A DNA stretch of 59,986 bases from CAXYVC01 sp964292295 (GTDB taxonomy: Bacteria; Acidobacteriota; Holophagae; Holophagales; Holophagaceae): contig CAXYVC010000001.1 in the NCBI GenBank assembly GCA_964292295.1, positions 1 to 59,986 on the forward strand, read 5' to 3'. The notes below the pieces were generated by a model. It had not been told where the DNA came from, searched no databases, and saw only the letters and a program-made list of their open reading frames with translations. Positions 1 through 8,199 of this stretch are shown here, in pieces; within the stretch, counting starts at the first letter, position 1, and every line of letters starts with the position of its first letter. The position numbers and the translations under genes are program-made.

Positions 1-434
1 CCGATCTCCTGGCTCCCCACGCCGAAGACGGCCCCCCGGAAGCCCAGGCGGAGGTTGTACTGCAGGTCCGAGCGTGGTTCACCGGCGGTGCCGCGGCGGC
101 GGGGGGCGCCAAAGAGGTCCCCGAAGATGCCGCCCATGAAGCCGCCGAAGATGTCCTGGAAGTCGGCGAACTGGCTGGGATCGAACTGGAAGCCCTGGCC
201 TCCGCCGGAGCCTCCCAGCCCCGCGTGGCCGTACTGGTCGTAGGTGTGGCGCTTCTCGGCGTCCGAGAGCACCGCGTAGGCCTCGGCGGCCTCCTTGGAC
301 TTCTCCTCGGCCTCCTTGTTCCCGGGGTTGCGGTCCGGGTGGTAATCCATGGCCAGGCGGCGGTAGGCCTTCTTGATCTCGTCGACGGAGGCCTCCCGGC
401 CCACGCCGAGCACCTCGTAGTAGTCTCGCTTCAT
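1..434 (-). CDS. dnaJ: Chaperone DnaJ (5' part only; cut by window edge)
   Basis: J-domain co-chaperone that stimulates the ATPase of DnaK and delivers substrates to it in the cytoplasm. The visible N-terminal ~144 residues begin [16 protein letters not shown], a textbook J-domain start, and carry the HPD signature (in [10 protein letters not shown], near residue 33). A glycine/phenylalanine-rich linker follows ([16 protein letters not shown]), then [16 protein letters not shown]. The zinc-finger and C-terminal substrate domains lie outside the window. The start codon is 19 bases downstream of the dnaK stop, so it is the last visible gene of hrcA-grpE-dnaK-dnaJ. The linker distinguishes it from shorter J-proteins such as CbpM-linked ones, but a CbpA-type paralogue cannot be fully excluded without the C-terminus. 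Confidence 0.95.
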   Translation of the reverse strand, partial: MKRDYYEVLGVGREASVDEIKKAYRRLAMDYHPDRNPGNKEAEEKSKEAAEAYAVLSDAEKRHTYDQYGHAGLGGSGGGQGFQFDPSQFADFQDIFGGFMGGIFGDLFGAPRRRGTAGEPRSDLQYNLRLGFRGAVFGVGSQEI

Positions 435-453
435 GCTTCCAGGTTAGCAGCGC

Positions 454-2316
454 CTAGACGAGGCCGCTGGGGCCCTTGCCCTCGTCCAGGGCGTTCATCA
501 TGGCCTCGCTGGCGGCCAGCACGGCGTTGGTGAGCAGCTTCTGGACCTCCAGGAGCTTGGCCTCCACGGCCTTCACGCTGGGCAGGTCCTTGGCGGCCAC
601 GGCCTGGCGGGCCTGGTTCAGCGTGTCGCGCACCAGGGTCTGCTCCTCCTCGGCCAGGTATTTGCCGCATTCCACGAAGCTCTTGTCGCAGGAGAAGATC
701 AGCCCCTCGGCGCTGGCGATGTATTTCAGTTCGTCCCGGCGCTGCAGGTCCGCCTCGGCGTTCTGGGTGGCCTCGCGGATCATGCGCTGGATCTCCAGCT
801 CGGACAGGCCCGAGCTGGGGCGGATGCTCATGCTCTGCTCCTGGCCCGTGATGAGGTCCTTGGCGCTGACCTTCACGATGCCGTTGGAGTCGATGTCGAA
901 GGAGACCTCGATCTGGGGCACGCCCTTGGGCAGGGGGGGCAGGTTGATGAGGTCGAAGCGGCCCAGGCTCTTGTTGTGCTCGCTGAGTTCGCGCTCGCCC
1001 TGAAGGACGTGCACCTCCACCCGGCTCTGGTTGTCCGCCACCGTTGTGAACACGCGGCTGTCGCGGGTGGGGATCGTGGTGTTCCGCTGGATGATCTTCA
1101 CGAAGCCGCCGCCCTGGGTCTCGATGCCCAGGGAGAGGGGCGTGACGTCCAGCAGCACCAGGTCCTTCACGTCCCCGGTGAGCACGGCGCCCTGGATGCT
1201 GGCGCCCTGGGCGACGACCTCGTCCGGGTTGATGTCGCGGCAGGGCTCCTTGCCGAAGAAGTCGCGCACCTGCTGCTGGACCAGGGGCATGCGGGTCTGG
1301 CCGCCCACGAGGATGACCTCGTCGATCTCCGAAGGCTGCTTGCCCGCCTCCCGCAGGGCGTCCTGCACTGGGATCATGGTGCGCTCCACCAACGGGCGCA
1401 CCATGGATTCCAGCTCCTCGCGGGTGAGGGTGGCCTCCAGGTGCTGGGGGCCGCTGGGGCCCTGGGCGATGAAGGGAAGGCGGATCTCCACCTTGTCGAG
1501 GGTCGAGAGTTCGCACTTGGCCTTTTCGCTGGCCTCCTTCAGGCGCTGCAGCGCCATGCGGTCGCGGCCCAGCTCCAGGCCCGTCTGCTCGCGGAAGCGG
1601 TCCACGAGGTACTGCATGATGGCCTGGTCGAAGTCCTCGCCGCCCAGGAAGGTGTCCCCGCAGGTGGCGAGCACCTCGAAGACGCCGTCGTTCATGTCCA
1701 TGACCGTGCAGTCGATGGTGCCGCCGCCGAAGTCGTAGATGGCCAGCGTCTTGCGCTGGTTTGTCTTGTCCAGGCCGTAGGCCAGGGCTGCGGCCGTGGG
1801 CTCGTTCACGATGCGCACCACGTTGAGGCCGGCGATGCGGCCCGCGTCCTTCGTGGCCTGGCGCTGGGCGTCGTCGAAGTAGGCGGGCACGGTGATGACC
1901 GCGTCCGTCACCTCCTCGTGGAGGAAGGCCTCGGCGCTCTGCTTGATGTTGCGCAGCACGATGGCGCTGATTTCCGGGGGCGCGTAGTCGCGGTCGCCCA
2001 CGCCCAGCCAGGCGTCCCCGTTGGGGGCCTTCACCACCGGGAAGGGCAGGCGCTTCAGGGCCTCCTGCACCCGCGGCGCGTCGAAGCGCTGGCCGATGAG
2101 GCGCTTCACCGCGAAGAGCGTGCGCTGGGGGTTCGTGACCGCCTGGCGCTTGGCGATGTGGCCGACCAGCACGTCGCCCTTGTCCGTGAAGGCCACCACG
2201 GAGGGCGTGGTGCGGCTGCCTTCGCGGTTCGGGATCACCCGCCGCTCGCCCCCCTCCATGACGCAGGCGCAGCTGTTGGTGGTGCCGAGGTCGATGCCGA
2301 TGAGCTTGCCGGGCAT
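454..2316 (-). CDS. dnaK: Molecular chaperone DnaK (Hsp70)
   Basis: ATP-dependent Hsp70 chaperone of 620 residues. The nucleotide-binding domain starts MPGKLIGIDLGTTNSC and contains the phosphate-loop motifs IYDFGGGTIDCTV and VILVGGQTRMP. The substrate-binding domain has the linker DLVLLDVTPLSLGIETQGGG. The helical lid follows, and the tail ends in GPSGLV, slightly short of the usual ~638 residues and without the common acidic EEVK-like end. It sits between grpE (27 bases upstream) and dnaJ, so nucleotide exchange factor, ATPase and J-protein are produced together. HrcA encoded at the head of the cluster suggests HrcA control. Confidence 0.98.
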   Translation of the reverse strand: MPGKLIGIDLGTTNSCACVMEGGERRVIPNREGSRTTPSVVAFTDKGDVLVGHIAKRQAVTNPQRTLFAVKRLIGQRFDAPRVQEALKRLPFPVVKAPNGDAWLGVGDRDYAPPEISAIVLRNIKQSAEAFLHEEVTDAVITVPAYFDDAQRQATKDAGRIAGLNVVRIVNEPTAAALAYGLDKTNQRKTLAIYDFGGGTIDCTVMDMNDGVFEVLATCGDTFLGGEDFDQAIMQYLVDRFREQTGLELGRDRMALQRLKEASEKAKCELSTLDKVEIRLPFIAQGPSGPQHLEATLTREELESMVRPLVERTMIPVQDALREAGKQPSEIDEVILVGGQTRMPLVQQQVRDFFGKEPCRDINPDEVVAQGASIQGAVLTGDVKDLVLLDVTPLSLGIETQGGGFVKIIQRNTTIPTRDSRVFTTVADNQSRVEVHVLQGERELSEHNKSLGRFDLINLPPLPKGVPQIEVSFDIDSNGIVKVSAKDLITGQEQSMSIRPSSGLSELEIQRMIREATQNAEADLQRRDELKYIASAEGLIFSCDKSFVECGKYLAEEEQTLVRDTLNQARQAVAAKDLPSVKAVEAKLLEVQKLLTNAVLAASEAMMNALDEGKGPSGLV

Positions 2317-2343
2317 GGGAACTCCCTAGGAGGGGGACGGGGG

Positions 2344-3045
2344 CTACTGGACGGGGAGGTCCGGGGCGGTCTGTTCCGCGGGGGGCTCTTCCGGGTGGGG
2401 CCGGTGGTTCACGACCACCCGCGCGGGGCGGAGCAGCAGCTCCCGCAGGCGGTAGCCGCGCTCGAAGACCGCGGCCACGGCGCCGTCGGCGATCTCCGGG
2501 TTGCTGGTGGTGGTGAGGGCCTCGGCGTGGTGGGCGTTGAAGAGGTCGCCCACCTCCACCCGCAGGGCCTCCACGCCGAGGCGGCGCAGGGCGTCCTGGA
2601 ACTGCTTCTGGATGAGGGCCACGCCGTTCTGCAGGTCCTCCACGCTCGCGTAGTCCGCTGCCTGGCTGCGCTCGAAATTGTCGAGCACCGGCAGGATCTC
2701 CAGCAGCACTTTGCGTTCGGCCTGGTCCACCGCGAGCTTGATGTCGCTTTGCGTGCGGTTGCGGTAGTTGGCGAAGTCGGCCAGCAGCCGGTGGTGCTTG
2801 TCCAGGTATTCCGCCTCGCGCTTCTCCAGTTCCTGGATGCGCGTGCGCGCCTCCAGCAGCGTGCTCTCCAGCTCGTGGGCGATGAGGCGGTCCGCGTCCT
2901 CCGTCTTCTCGGCCACTTCGTCTGCGAGGAGCTGGAGATCCACGGCTTCGTCGGAGGCGTCCAGGTCCAGTTCCATGGTGACATCCGGATCCCGCGCTTC
3001 GGCGTCGTCCGGCGGAAGGGGCTTCGGGGCATGCTGGTCGGTCAT
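2344..3045 (-). CDS. grpE: Nucleotide exchange factor GrpE
   Basis: Releases ADP from DnaK and works as a homodimer. The product is 233 residues from the ATG at 3045 (MTDQHAPKPLPPDD); an in-frame ATG three codons earlier (3054) is also possible. An acidic, disordered N-terminus (to about residue 45) precedes a long coiled-coil helix rich in E/R/L (ELESTLLEARTRIQELEKRE). The GrpE core follows, with NYRNRTQSDIK and the C-terminal beta domain ending in GYRLRELLLRPARVVVNH. It lies between hrcA and dnaK in the same orientation, with 32 bases to hrcA. Confidence 0.95.
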   Translation of the reverse strand: MTDQHAPKPLPPDDAEARDPDVTMELDLDASDEAVDLQLLADEVAEKTEDADRLIAHELESTLLEARTRIQELEKREAEYLDKHHRLLADFANYRNRTQSDIKLAVDQAERKVLLEILPVLDNFERSQAADYASVEDLQNGVALIQKQFQDALRRLGVEALRVEVGDLFNAHHAEALTTTSNPEIADGAVAAVFERGYRLRELLLRPARVVVNHRPHPEEPPAEQTAPDLPVQ

Positions 3046-3077
3046 GCCGGCCATTGTAGGGCGCTTGGCAGGCCGGC

Positions 3078-4151
3078 TCAAACGGCGCGTGGTCCCCGGC
3101 GCGCCAGGGCCTCGGAAAGCCAGGCGAGGCCCCCCAGCACCCGGCCGTAGTCGCAGCGCAGCGGCCCCACCAGGGCGAAGGCCACCTGCTCCTCGGGCAG
3201 CGCCACCGTGCGCAGGGCCGTGGCCAGGGGCATGGGCGCGAGGAAGGGGTTCTCGGAGCCCAGCAGCAGCGTCACCTCTGCGGCGGCGGACTCGGCGAAG
3301 GCGTTGAGCAGGCGGGCGAGACGCTGGTGTTCCTCGAAGGCCTCCACCAGCTCCCGGAAGCGGGCGGTGTCGCCGAACTCGGGCTGCCTGCCCAGCTCGC
3401 CCAGGCCGGAGACCACCACCGGCGGGGGGCCGTCCGGCTCGGCAAGGCGGGAGGCCAGCTCGGAGAGGCGCTGGAGGAGCTGGCGGGCCTCGTCGGCCTG
3501 GTCCTGCAGCGCGTGCAGGAGCCCCTGGCGCATCTCCTCCAGCGAGCACCCGGAGAAACGGGCGCTGGCGAAGTTGCCGAGCTCCGTCAGCAGGGCCGGA
3601 TCGTAGTCCCAGCCGTTGTCCATGACCTGGTGCTCCACCTCCCCCGAGGCCCCCACCCAGATGGCCACGATGCGGGAGGGGGGCAGGGGGACGAAGTCCA
3701 GGCGCAGGAGCCGGCTGGTGCGCAGGTGCAGGGGCAGGGCCACGCAGATGCCCCCCATGACCTCGGAGAGCACGCGGCTCGCGTGGCGCAGCCAGGCCTC
3801 CCGGTCCTGGTCCAGGCCCTCCAGGGCCTCGCGCAGGCGCTGCCCCATGGCGGGGTCGGGCCGGCTGGGGTGCACCCAGCGGTCCACGTACCAGCGGTAG
3901 GCGCGCTCCGTGGGGATGCGGCCCGCGCTGGTGTGGGGCTGGCTGACCAGGGATTCCTCCTCCAGCTCGGCCAGGACGTTGCGGATGGTGGCGGAGCTGA
4001 TGGGCTCCGGGAAGCGGCGGCTCAGGAGGCTGGAACCCACGGGCTCCCCGCTGCCGAGGTAGGCCTCCACGAGGGTCCGGAGGACCGCTTCACTGCGGGG
4101 TTTCAGGGGAGCTTGCACCGGGGACCGCATCCTGGAGCCGGATGGTATCAT
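3078..4151 (-). CDS. hrcA: Heat-inducible transcription repressor HrcA
   Basis: Repressor that normally binds CIRCE operators of dnaK and groE operons and needs GroEL for activity. From the ATG at 4151 it is 357 residues. That start is preferred because GGAAG lies about eight bases upstream, while the alternative ATG at 4130 has no clear ribosome-binding site. The N-terminal winged helix holds the family signature GSSLLSRRFPEPISSATIRN followed by LAELEEESLVSQPHTSAGRIPT. The C-terminal GAF-like domain ends with GPLRCDYGRVLGGLAWLSEAL. It heads hrcA-grpE-dnaK-dnaJ. I see no CIRCE inverted repeat (TTAGCACTC-N9-GAGTGCTAA) near its start, so the operator must be divergent or lie elsewhere. Confidence 0.95.
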   Translation of the reverse strand: MIPSGSRMRSPVQAPLKPRSEAVLRTLVEAYLGSGEPVGSSLLSRRFPEPISSATIRNVLAELEEESLVSQPHTSAGRIPTERAYRWYVDRWVHPSRPDPAMGQRLREALEGLDQDREAWLRHASRVLSEVMGGICVALPLHLRTSRLLRLDFVPLPPSRIVAIWVGASGEVEHQVMDNGWDYDPALLTELGNFASARFSGCSLEEMRQGLLHALQDQADEARQLLQRLSELASRLAEPDGPPPVVVSGLGELGRQPEFGDTARFRELVEAFEEHQRLARLLNAFAESAAAEVTLLLGSENPFLAPMPLATALRTVALPEEQVAFALVGPLRCDYGRVLGGLAWLSEALARRGPRAV

Positions 4152-4187
4152 CCCTTTTTCTTCCAACCATCCCCGCGGGAGCCACCC

Positions 4188-5042
4188 ATGAAGCACCCTT
4201 CCGTCCTCAGCACCCTGGGCGTCCTGGCCCTCCTCCTGGCCGCCGGATGCAACCGTTCCTCGAACCCCGCAGCGGAGGCCGCCAAGGAGGCCTCCGCCAG
4301 CGCCGACGCCCGGGTCGCCGCCCTTGAGAGGGAACTCGCCGACCTGAAGAGCGGCAAGCTCCAGCCCGCCTCCGCGGACCAGGAGGTGGCAAGCGAGGTG
4401 GTCCAGGCCCAGAAGAAGGCCCTCGAGAAGCAGCTGGCCGACGCCAGGCGCAAGGCCGAGGTCAAGAAGAAGGAGGCCCAGCAGCTGGCCACGGCTCCCG
4501 CCCCGAAGGAGGCCCCCAAGGCCGTGGTCGTGGAGGTGCCCTCGGGCACCCAGGTGCAGGTGAAGCTCGCCCAGGAACTGGCCACGGACAAGGTGCAGGC
4601 CGGGGACGCCTGGGAGGGCACCCTCGCCGCGCCGGTTTCCGTGAATGGCCGCGTGGTGTGGGCCGCGGGCACGCCCGTACGGGGCGTCGTGACCCAGAGC
4701 ATCGCCGCGGGCCGCCTCTCCACCGGCAAGGGCGGCCTCGGCATCCGCCTCACCGAAGTCGGCAAGAGCGACGTGGACACGGGCGTCCACGTTGTGACGG
4801 GCGATGCGCGCGGGGCGCGCAACGCCAAGTTCATCGGCGGCGGCGCGGCGCTGGGCGCCCTCGCCGGTCTGCTTTCGGACCGCAAGCACAAGGGCGACCA
4901 CGCCCTGGGCGGCGCCGCCATCGGCGCGGCCGCCGGCACCGCCCCCGCCGCCGCCAGCGCCGACACGGTCATCCGCATCAAGACCGAACAGCCCGTGGCC
5001 TTCACCCTCTCGGCTCCCGAGAAGGTGACCCTGCAGCCCTGA
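4188..5042 (+). CDS. Predicted lipoprotein with coiled coil and glycine-zipper segment
   Basis: A 284-residue envelope protein. A signal peptide ends in the lipobox LLAAGC (Cys ~21), so it should be lipidated and anchored. Residues ~25-110 are charged, Ala/Glu/Lys-rich and likely coiled coil (RVAALERELADLKSG, KKALEKQLADARRKAEVKKKE). A beta-rich domain follows (EVPSGTQVQVKLAQELATDK; GTLAAPVSVNGRVVWAAGTP). Near residue 220 is a glycine-zipper-like stretch (KFIGGGAALGALAGLLSD, then ALGGAAIGAAAGT). Function unknown; by design it resembles envelope-spanning or peptidoglycan-associated lipoproteins. It is divergent from hrcA with only 36 bases between starts, and its stop is eight bases from the aldolase gene, so it may be cotranscribed with it. 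Confidence 0.8.
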   Translation: MKHPSVLSTLGVLALLLAAGCNRSSNPAAEAAKEASASADARVAALERELADLKSGKLQPASADQEVASEVVQAQKKALEKQLADARRKAEVKKKEAQQLATAPAPKEAPKAVVVEVPSGTQVQVKLAQELATDKVQAGDAWEGTLAAPVSVNGRVVWAAGTPVRGVVTQSIAAGRLSTGKGGLGIRLTEVGKSDVDTGVHVVTGDARGARNAKFIGGGAALGALAGLLSDRKHKGDHALGGAAIGAAAGTAPAAASADTVIRIKTEQPVAFTLSAPEKVTLQP

Positions 5043-5050
5043 GCCCTCCC

Positions 5051-5707
5051 GTGGAGGACGCCGTGCGCTCCCGCCTCGAAGCCCTCTGCGAGGCGGGGCG
5101 CCGCCTCCATGGCGCGGGCCTGCTGGCCGCCGCGGACGGCAACCTGAGCCTGCGCCTGCCGGACGGCCGCATCGCCCTCAGTCCCAGCGGCGTGGCCAAG
5201 GCCCGCCTGTGTCCGGAGGACCTGGCCCTCCTGGCGCCCGACGGGCGCGTGCTGTCCGGGTGCCCCAGTTCCGAACGGGCCCTGCATCTGGAGGTCTACA
5301 TCCGGTGCCCCGAGGCCCAGGCGGTCGTCCACGCCCATCCCCCTGTGGCCGTGGCCTGGACTCTGGCGCGGCCCCAGTGGGACGAACTCCCCTGCGAGGG
5401 GCTGCCCGAGGCCATCCTGGCGGCGGGCCGCATCCCCGTGGCGCCCTACGCCCTGCCCGGCTCCCCCGAGCTGGCGGCCTCCGTGCGCCCTCTGCTGCCG
5501 GCGCATCGCCTGATCCTGCTGGCCCGCCACGGCGGGCTGGCCTGGGGCGAGGATCTGGAGGAGGCCTGCGGCGGGATGGAGCGCCTGGAACACCTGGCGG
5601 TCATCCTCAAGGCCGCCTGGGAGCTGGGGGGGGCGGTGCCCCTGCCGGAGGAGGAACGCGCCCGCCTCCGGGCCCGCCGGGAGGCCCTGGGCCCCCGCCT
5701 GCGCTGA
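5051..5707 (+). CDS. Class II aldolase/adducin-family enzyme (MtnB-like dehydratase or 5-deoxyribulose-phosphate aldolase)
   Basis: A 218-residue zinc-dependent enzyme of the class II aldolase/adducin fold, starting at GTG 5051. Visible family motifs are DGNLSLRLPDGRIALSPSG (phosphate-binding region), PSSERALHLEVY (Glu and His), the zinc ligands in VVHAHPP, and the late His in LLARHGGLAWG. Direct adjacency to mtnA (50 bases downstream) points to methionine salvage: either MtnB (5-methylthioribulose-1-phosphate dehydratase) or the aldolase of the 5-deoxyribose 'DHAP shunt'. No mtnK, mtnC or mtnD is seen nearby, so I cannot choose. It could also be a generic fuculose-phosphate-type aldolase. 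Confidence 0.75.
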   Translation: MEDAVRSRLEALCEAGRRLHGAGLLAAADGNLSLRLPDGRIALSPSGVAKARLCPEDLALLAPDGRVLSGCPSSERALHLEVYIRCPEAQAVVHAHPPVAVAWTLARPQWDELPCEGLPEAILAAGRIPVAPYALPGSPELAASVRPLLPAHRLILLARHGGLAWGEDLEEACGGMERLEHLAVILKAAWELGGAVPLPEEERARLRARREALGPRLR

Positions 5708-5757
5708 ACCGGGCTGCAACCGCTCTGGATGAGGACCGAAGGATCAAGGAGGCACGG

Positions 5758-6783
5758 ATGCGCGACCTGAACGCCATGGGCCTGAGGGTGGAGGGGGACC
5801 GCGTCCACGTCCTGGACCAGGCCCGCCTGCCCCTGGACGAGCTCTGGGTGGACGCCTCCGCGCCCGAGGCGATGGTGGCGCTGATCCGGCGCCTGGCCGT
5901 GCGCGGGGCGCCCCTCATCGGCGTGGCCGCCGCCCTCTGCGCGGGGTGCCTGGCGGAGGCCGGGGCGGGGGAGCTTGAACTGCGCGCGGCCCTGGCCCGC
6001 TTGCGCGAAGCCCGCCCCACGGCGGTGAACCTCATGGCCGCCGTGGACCGCCTCGCGGCGGTGCTCGACGGGGGAGGCTCCGTGGCGGATCTCGTCCGGG
6101 AGGCGGAGGCCGTTTTCGACGAGGACGTGGCGCTCTGCGAGGCCATGGCCCTCCGCGGCCTGCCCCTCCTGGGGCGCGGCGAGGCGGTGCTCACCCACTG
6201 CAACGCCGGCGCCCTGGCCACGGCGGGAATCGGCACCGCCCTTGGCCTCGTGCGGCGGGGCTTCGAGGCGGGCCGCATCGCCCACGTCTTCGTGGACGAG
6301 ACCCGCCCCCTGCTCCAGGGGGCGCGGCTCACCGCCTGGGAACTGGGGCGCCTGGGCATCCCCCACACCCTGGTGGCCGACAGCATGGCGGCCCTGCTGC
6401 TGCGGGACGGGCGGGTGCAGCGGGTGCTGCTGGGCGCCGACCGCATCGCCCGCAACGGCGACTTCGCCAACAAGGTGGGCACCTACGGCCTCGCGGTGCA
6501 GGCGTCGCACCACGGCGTGCCCTTCCACCCCGTGGCGCCCTGGACCACCGTGGACCTGGCCTGCCCGGACGGGGCTTCCATCCCCATCGAGCAGCGGGAC
6601 GCCTCGGAGCTGCGGGGCTGGGACGGGCTGCGCTGGGCGCCCGCGGGGAGCCCCGCCTGGAACCCCGCCTTCGACGTGACGCCCGCCGGGCTGGTCACGA
6701 GCCTGGTGCTGGACCGCGCCGTGCTCAGCGGCGCCCAGCTGCGGGCAGGCGCCCTGGCCGACCTGTCGAGCCCAAGCGCATAA
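5758..6783 (+). CDS. mtnA: S-methyl-5-thioribose-1-phosphate isomerase
   Basis: Isomerises 5-methylthioribose-1-phosphate (or 5-deoxyribose-1-phosphate) to the ribulose form in salvage of SAM by-products. It is 341 residues; the ATG at 5758 is preceded by AAGGAGG. Family signatures: LAVRGAPLIGVAAA near the N-terminus, ARPTAVNLMAAVDRL, the catalytic cysteine in VLTHCNAGALATAGIGTALG, and the catalytic aspartate in LLGADRIARNGDFANKVGTYG. The C-terminus NPAFDVTPAGLVTSLVLDR is also typical and separates MtnA from eIF2B-alpha relatives. It forms a unit with the upstream class II aldolase-family gene. Confidence 0.93.
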   Translation: MRDLNAMGLRVEGDRVHVLDQARLPLDELWVDASAPEAMVALIRRLAVRGAPLIGVAAALCAGCLAEAGAGELELRAALARLREARPTAVNLMAAVDRLAAVLDGGGSVADLVREAEAVFDEDVALCEAMALRGLPLLGRGEAVLTHCNAGALATAGIGTALGLVRRGFEAGRIAHVFVDETRPLLQGARLTAWELGRLGIPHTLVADSMAALLLRDGRVQRVLLGADRIARNGDFANKVGTYGLAVQASHHGVPFHPVAPWTTVDLACPDGASIPIEQRDASELRGWDGLRWAPAGSPAWNPAFDVTPAGLVTSLVLDRAVLSGAQLRAGALADLSSPSA

Positions 6784-6789
6784 CCCGGG

Positions 6790-6806
6790 CTGAAGCCAGG
6801 CTTCAG
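6790..6806. terminator. Short palindrome between convergent genes, possible bidirectional terminator
   Basis: CTGAAGCC-A-GGCTTCAG is an 8-bp perfect inverted repeat lying between the stops of mtnA (plus) and the anti-sigma gene (minus). The loop would in practice be about five bases. There is no strong T run on either side, so termination is only an inference. Confidence 0.35.
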
Positions 6807-6838
6807 GGCTGTCCGTTCCTCATTCCTTTAGGCAGTCT

Positions 6839-7582
6839 TCAGGCAGCGGGACTGCCAAGCCTGCGGAAGAAACGCTGGCGGCGGGCCGTGCCGACCTCGC
6901 GGATCAGGCACCAGCAGGGCCCCCCCAGGACCGTCGGGGCGTGGGCCGAACCTTCGCCGTGGTGGATCCAGGTGCCCGTGTCCAGGAGGCGTTCCCCGTC
7001 CTCCAGGAGGCCGTCCAGCACGAGGATGCTTTCCGTGCCCTGGTGCATGTGGTGCGGCGTGCGGAAGCCCCGGGGCGCCACCAGGAGGCTGAGCCGTGCG
7101 CCGCTGGTGGCGTCCAGGGCCAGGAGGGCCGTGCGGGCTCCCCTGGAGCGCCGCCAGTCCCAGCGCTCGGGGGGCGGAAGTGCCGAGGCCACATCCGCGG
7201 GCAGGTAGGGGGCCTCCAGGGGCCCGCCTTCCTGGAGGGCGCGGTGCACCCGGGCCATCAGGTCCAGAAGGCGATGCGCGCCGCCGGCGAGCAGGCGGCG
7301 GAGTTCCTCGGGCACGGGATGGGGATGCCGCGGTCGGGGCTGGCCCAGGCGGCCCAGCGCGCCCTTCAGGGCGGCCGTGGCCGCGGCGGCGAGGGCGGGG
7401 CTGGGCTCCTCCCGCCGGGGGGCCCACACGGGAAGTCTCTGCAGGTCCGCGCGGAGCGCGGCGCAGGCCGGGCAGAGCCTCAGGTGCATCCGCACCTGCA
7501 CGGCCAGATGCCAGGGCAGGCAGCCCTCCTCGTACTCCGTGAGGAGGGCTTCCACGTGGCTGCAGCGCAGGGGCCAGCTCAC
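6839..7582 (-). CDS. ChrR-like anti-sigma factor (zinc-binding HxxxCxxC plus cupin)
   Basis: Predicted 247-residue anti-sigma factor of the ChrR type. The N-terminal zinc anti-sigma domain has the HxxxCxxC signature in VRMHLRLCPACAALRADL (about residues 30-45). The C-terminal cupin (about 150-240) contains TPHHMHQGTESILVLDG and WIHHGEGSAHAP, with the His/Glu pattern that binds a metal and senses singlet oxygen or peroxide in ChrR. It starts at GTG 7582, overlapping the sigma-factor stop in a GTGA arrangement, so it is translationally coupled to its presumed partner. Substrate and signal are inferred from the family only. Confidence 0.85.
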   Translation of the reverse strand: MSWPLRCSHVEALLTEYEEGCLPWHLAVQVRMHLRLCPACAALRADLQRLPVWAPRREEPSPALAAAATAALKGALGRLGQPRPRHPHPVPEELRRLLAGGAHRLLDLMARVHRALQEGGPLEAPYLPADVASALPPPERWDWRRSRGARTALLALDATSGARLSLLVAPRGFRTPHHMHQGTESILVLDGLLEDGERLLDTGTWIHHGEGSAHAPTVLGGPCWCLIREVGTARRQRFFRRLGSPAA

Positions 7583-8193
7583 GAGGAACTCCGGGACAGG
7601 GCGAAGTCCTGCAGGGCGCCCCGCAGGCCCAGGCGCGCACGGTGGAGGCGCTGGCGCACGAGGCCGCGGCTGATGCCGAGCATGCGGGCGATCTCCTCGG
7701 TATCCATGCCTTCCAAATCCCGCAGCACGAAGACGGTCCGCTGCTCCTCCGAGAGGCGCCCCAGGCCCTCCTGGACGCGTTGGCGGATCTGCTGCTCCTC
7801 GGCCCGCTCCAGGGCCGTGGGCTCGTGGCTCAGATCCGGCAGGCCCTCCTTGCGGGTCCGCGGCCCCTCCGGCGTTGCGTGGGGCATGAAGTCCTCGAGG
7901 GCGTCCTCCCGGCGGCGCATGCGGCTGCGCCGGAACATGAGGGCCTCGTTCAGGCACACGCGGTAGGCCCAGGTGCTGAACTTGCTCTTGCCCTGGAAGC
8001 GGTGCAGCTGGGTGAAGAGGGCGAGCAGGGCCTCCTGGAGGGCGTCCTGGGTGTCGTGGACGTCCTGGAGGATGCGCTGGATGCCTGCGCTGAACAGGCC
8101 GAGGTAGGGCTCCACCAGGGCGCCGAAGGCCTCGCCGTCGCCTTGGATGGCACGGGCGATGAGCTCGCTCTCCGGGGTCGGGGATGCATCCAT
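7579..8193 (-). CDS. ECF-family RNA polymerase sigma factor
   Basis: A 204-residue extracytoplasmic-function sigma factor. The sigma-2 region is in ILQDVHDTQDALQEALLALF and FQGKSKFSTWAYRVCLNEAL (about 40-85). Region 4 is in GRLSEEQRTVFVLRDLEGMD and TEEIARMLGISRGLVRQRLH (about 140-190). Its partner anti-sigma gene overlaps its stop by four bases. Upstream, the stop of a sensor kinase lies six bases from its start, so all three are probably on one transcript. No clear ribosome-binding site precedes the ATG, consistent with translational coupling to the kinase. Confidence 0.92.
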   Translation of the reverse strand: MDASPTPESELIARAIQGDGEAFGALVEPYLGLFSAGIQRILQDVHDTQDALQEALLALFTQLHRFQGKSKFSTWAYRVCLNEALMFRRSRMRRREDALEDFMPHATPEGPRTRKEGLPDLSHEPTALERAEEQQIRQRVQEGLGRLSEEQRTVFVLRDLEGMDTEEIARMLGISRGLVRQRLHRARLGLRGALQDFALSRSSS

Positions 8194-8199
8194 AGGGTT

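Noticed and set aside
976..3150. Long plus-strand open frame (724 codons) opposite dnaK and grpE
   Set aside because: His/Leu/Gly/Ala-rich translation typical of the antisense of GC-rich genes; the minus strand encodes unmistakable DnaK and GrpE.
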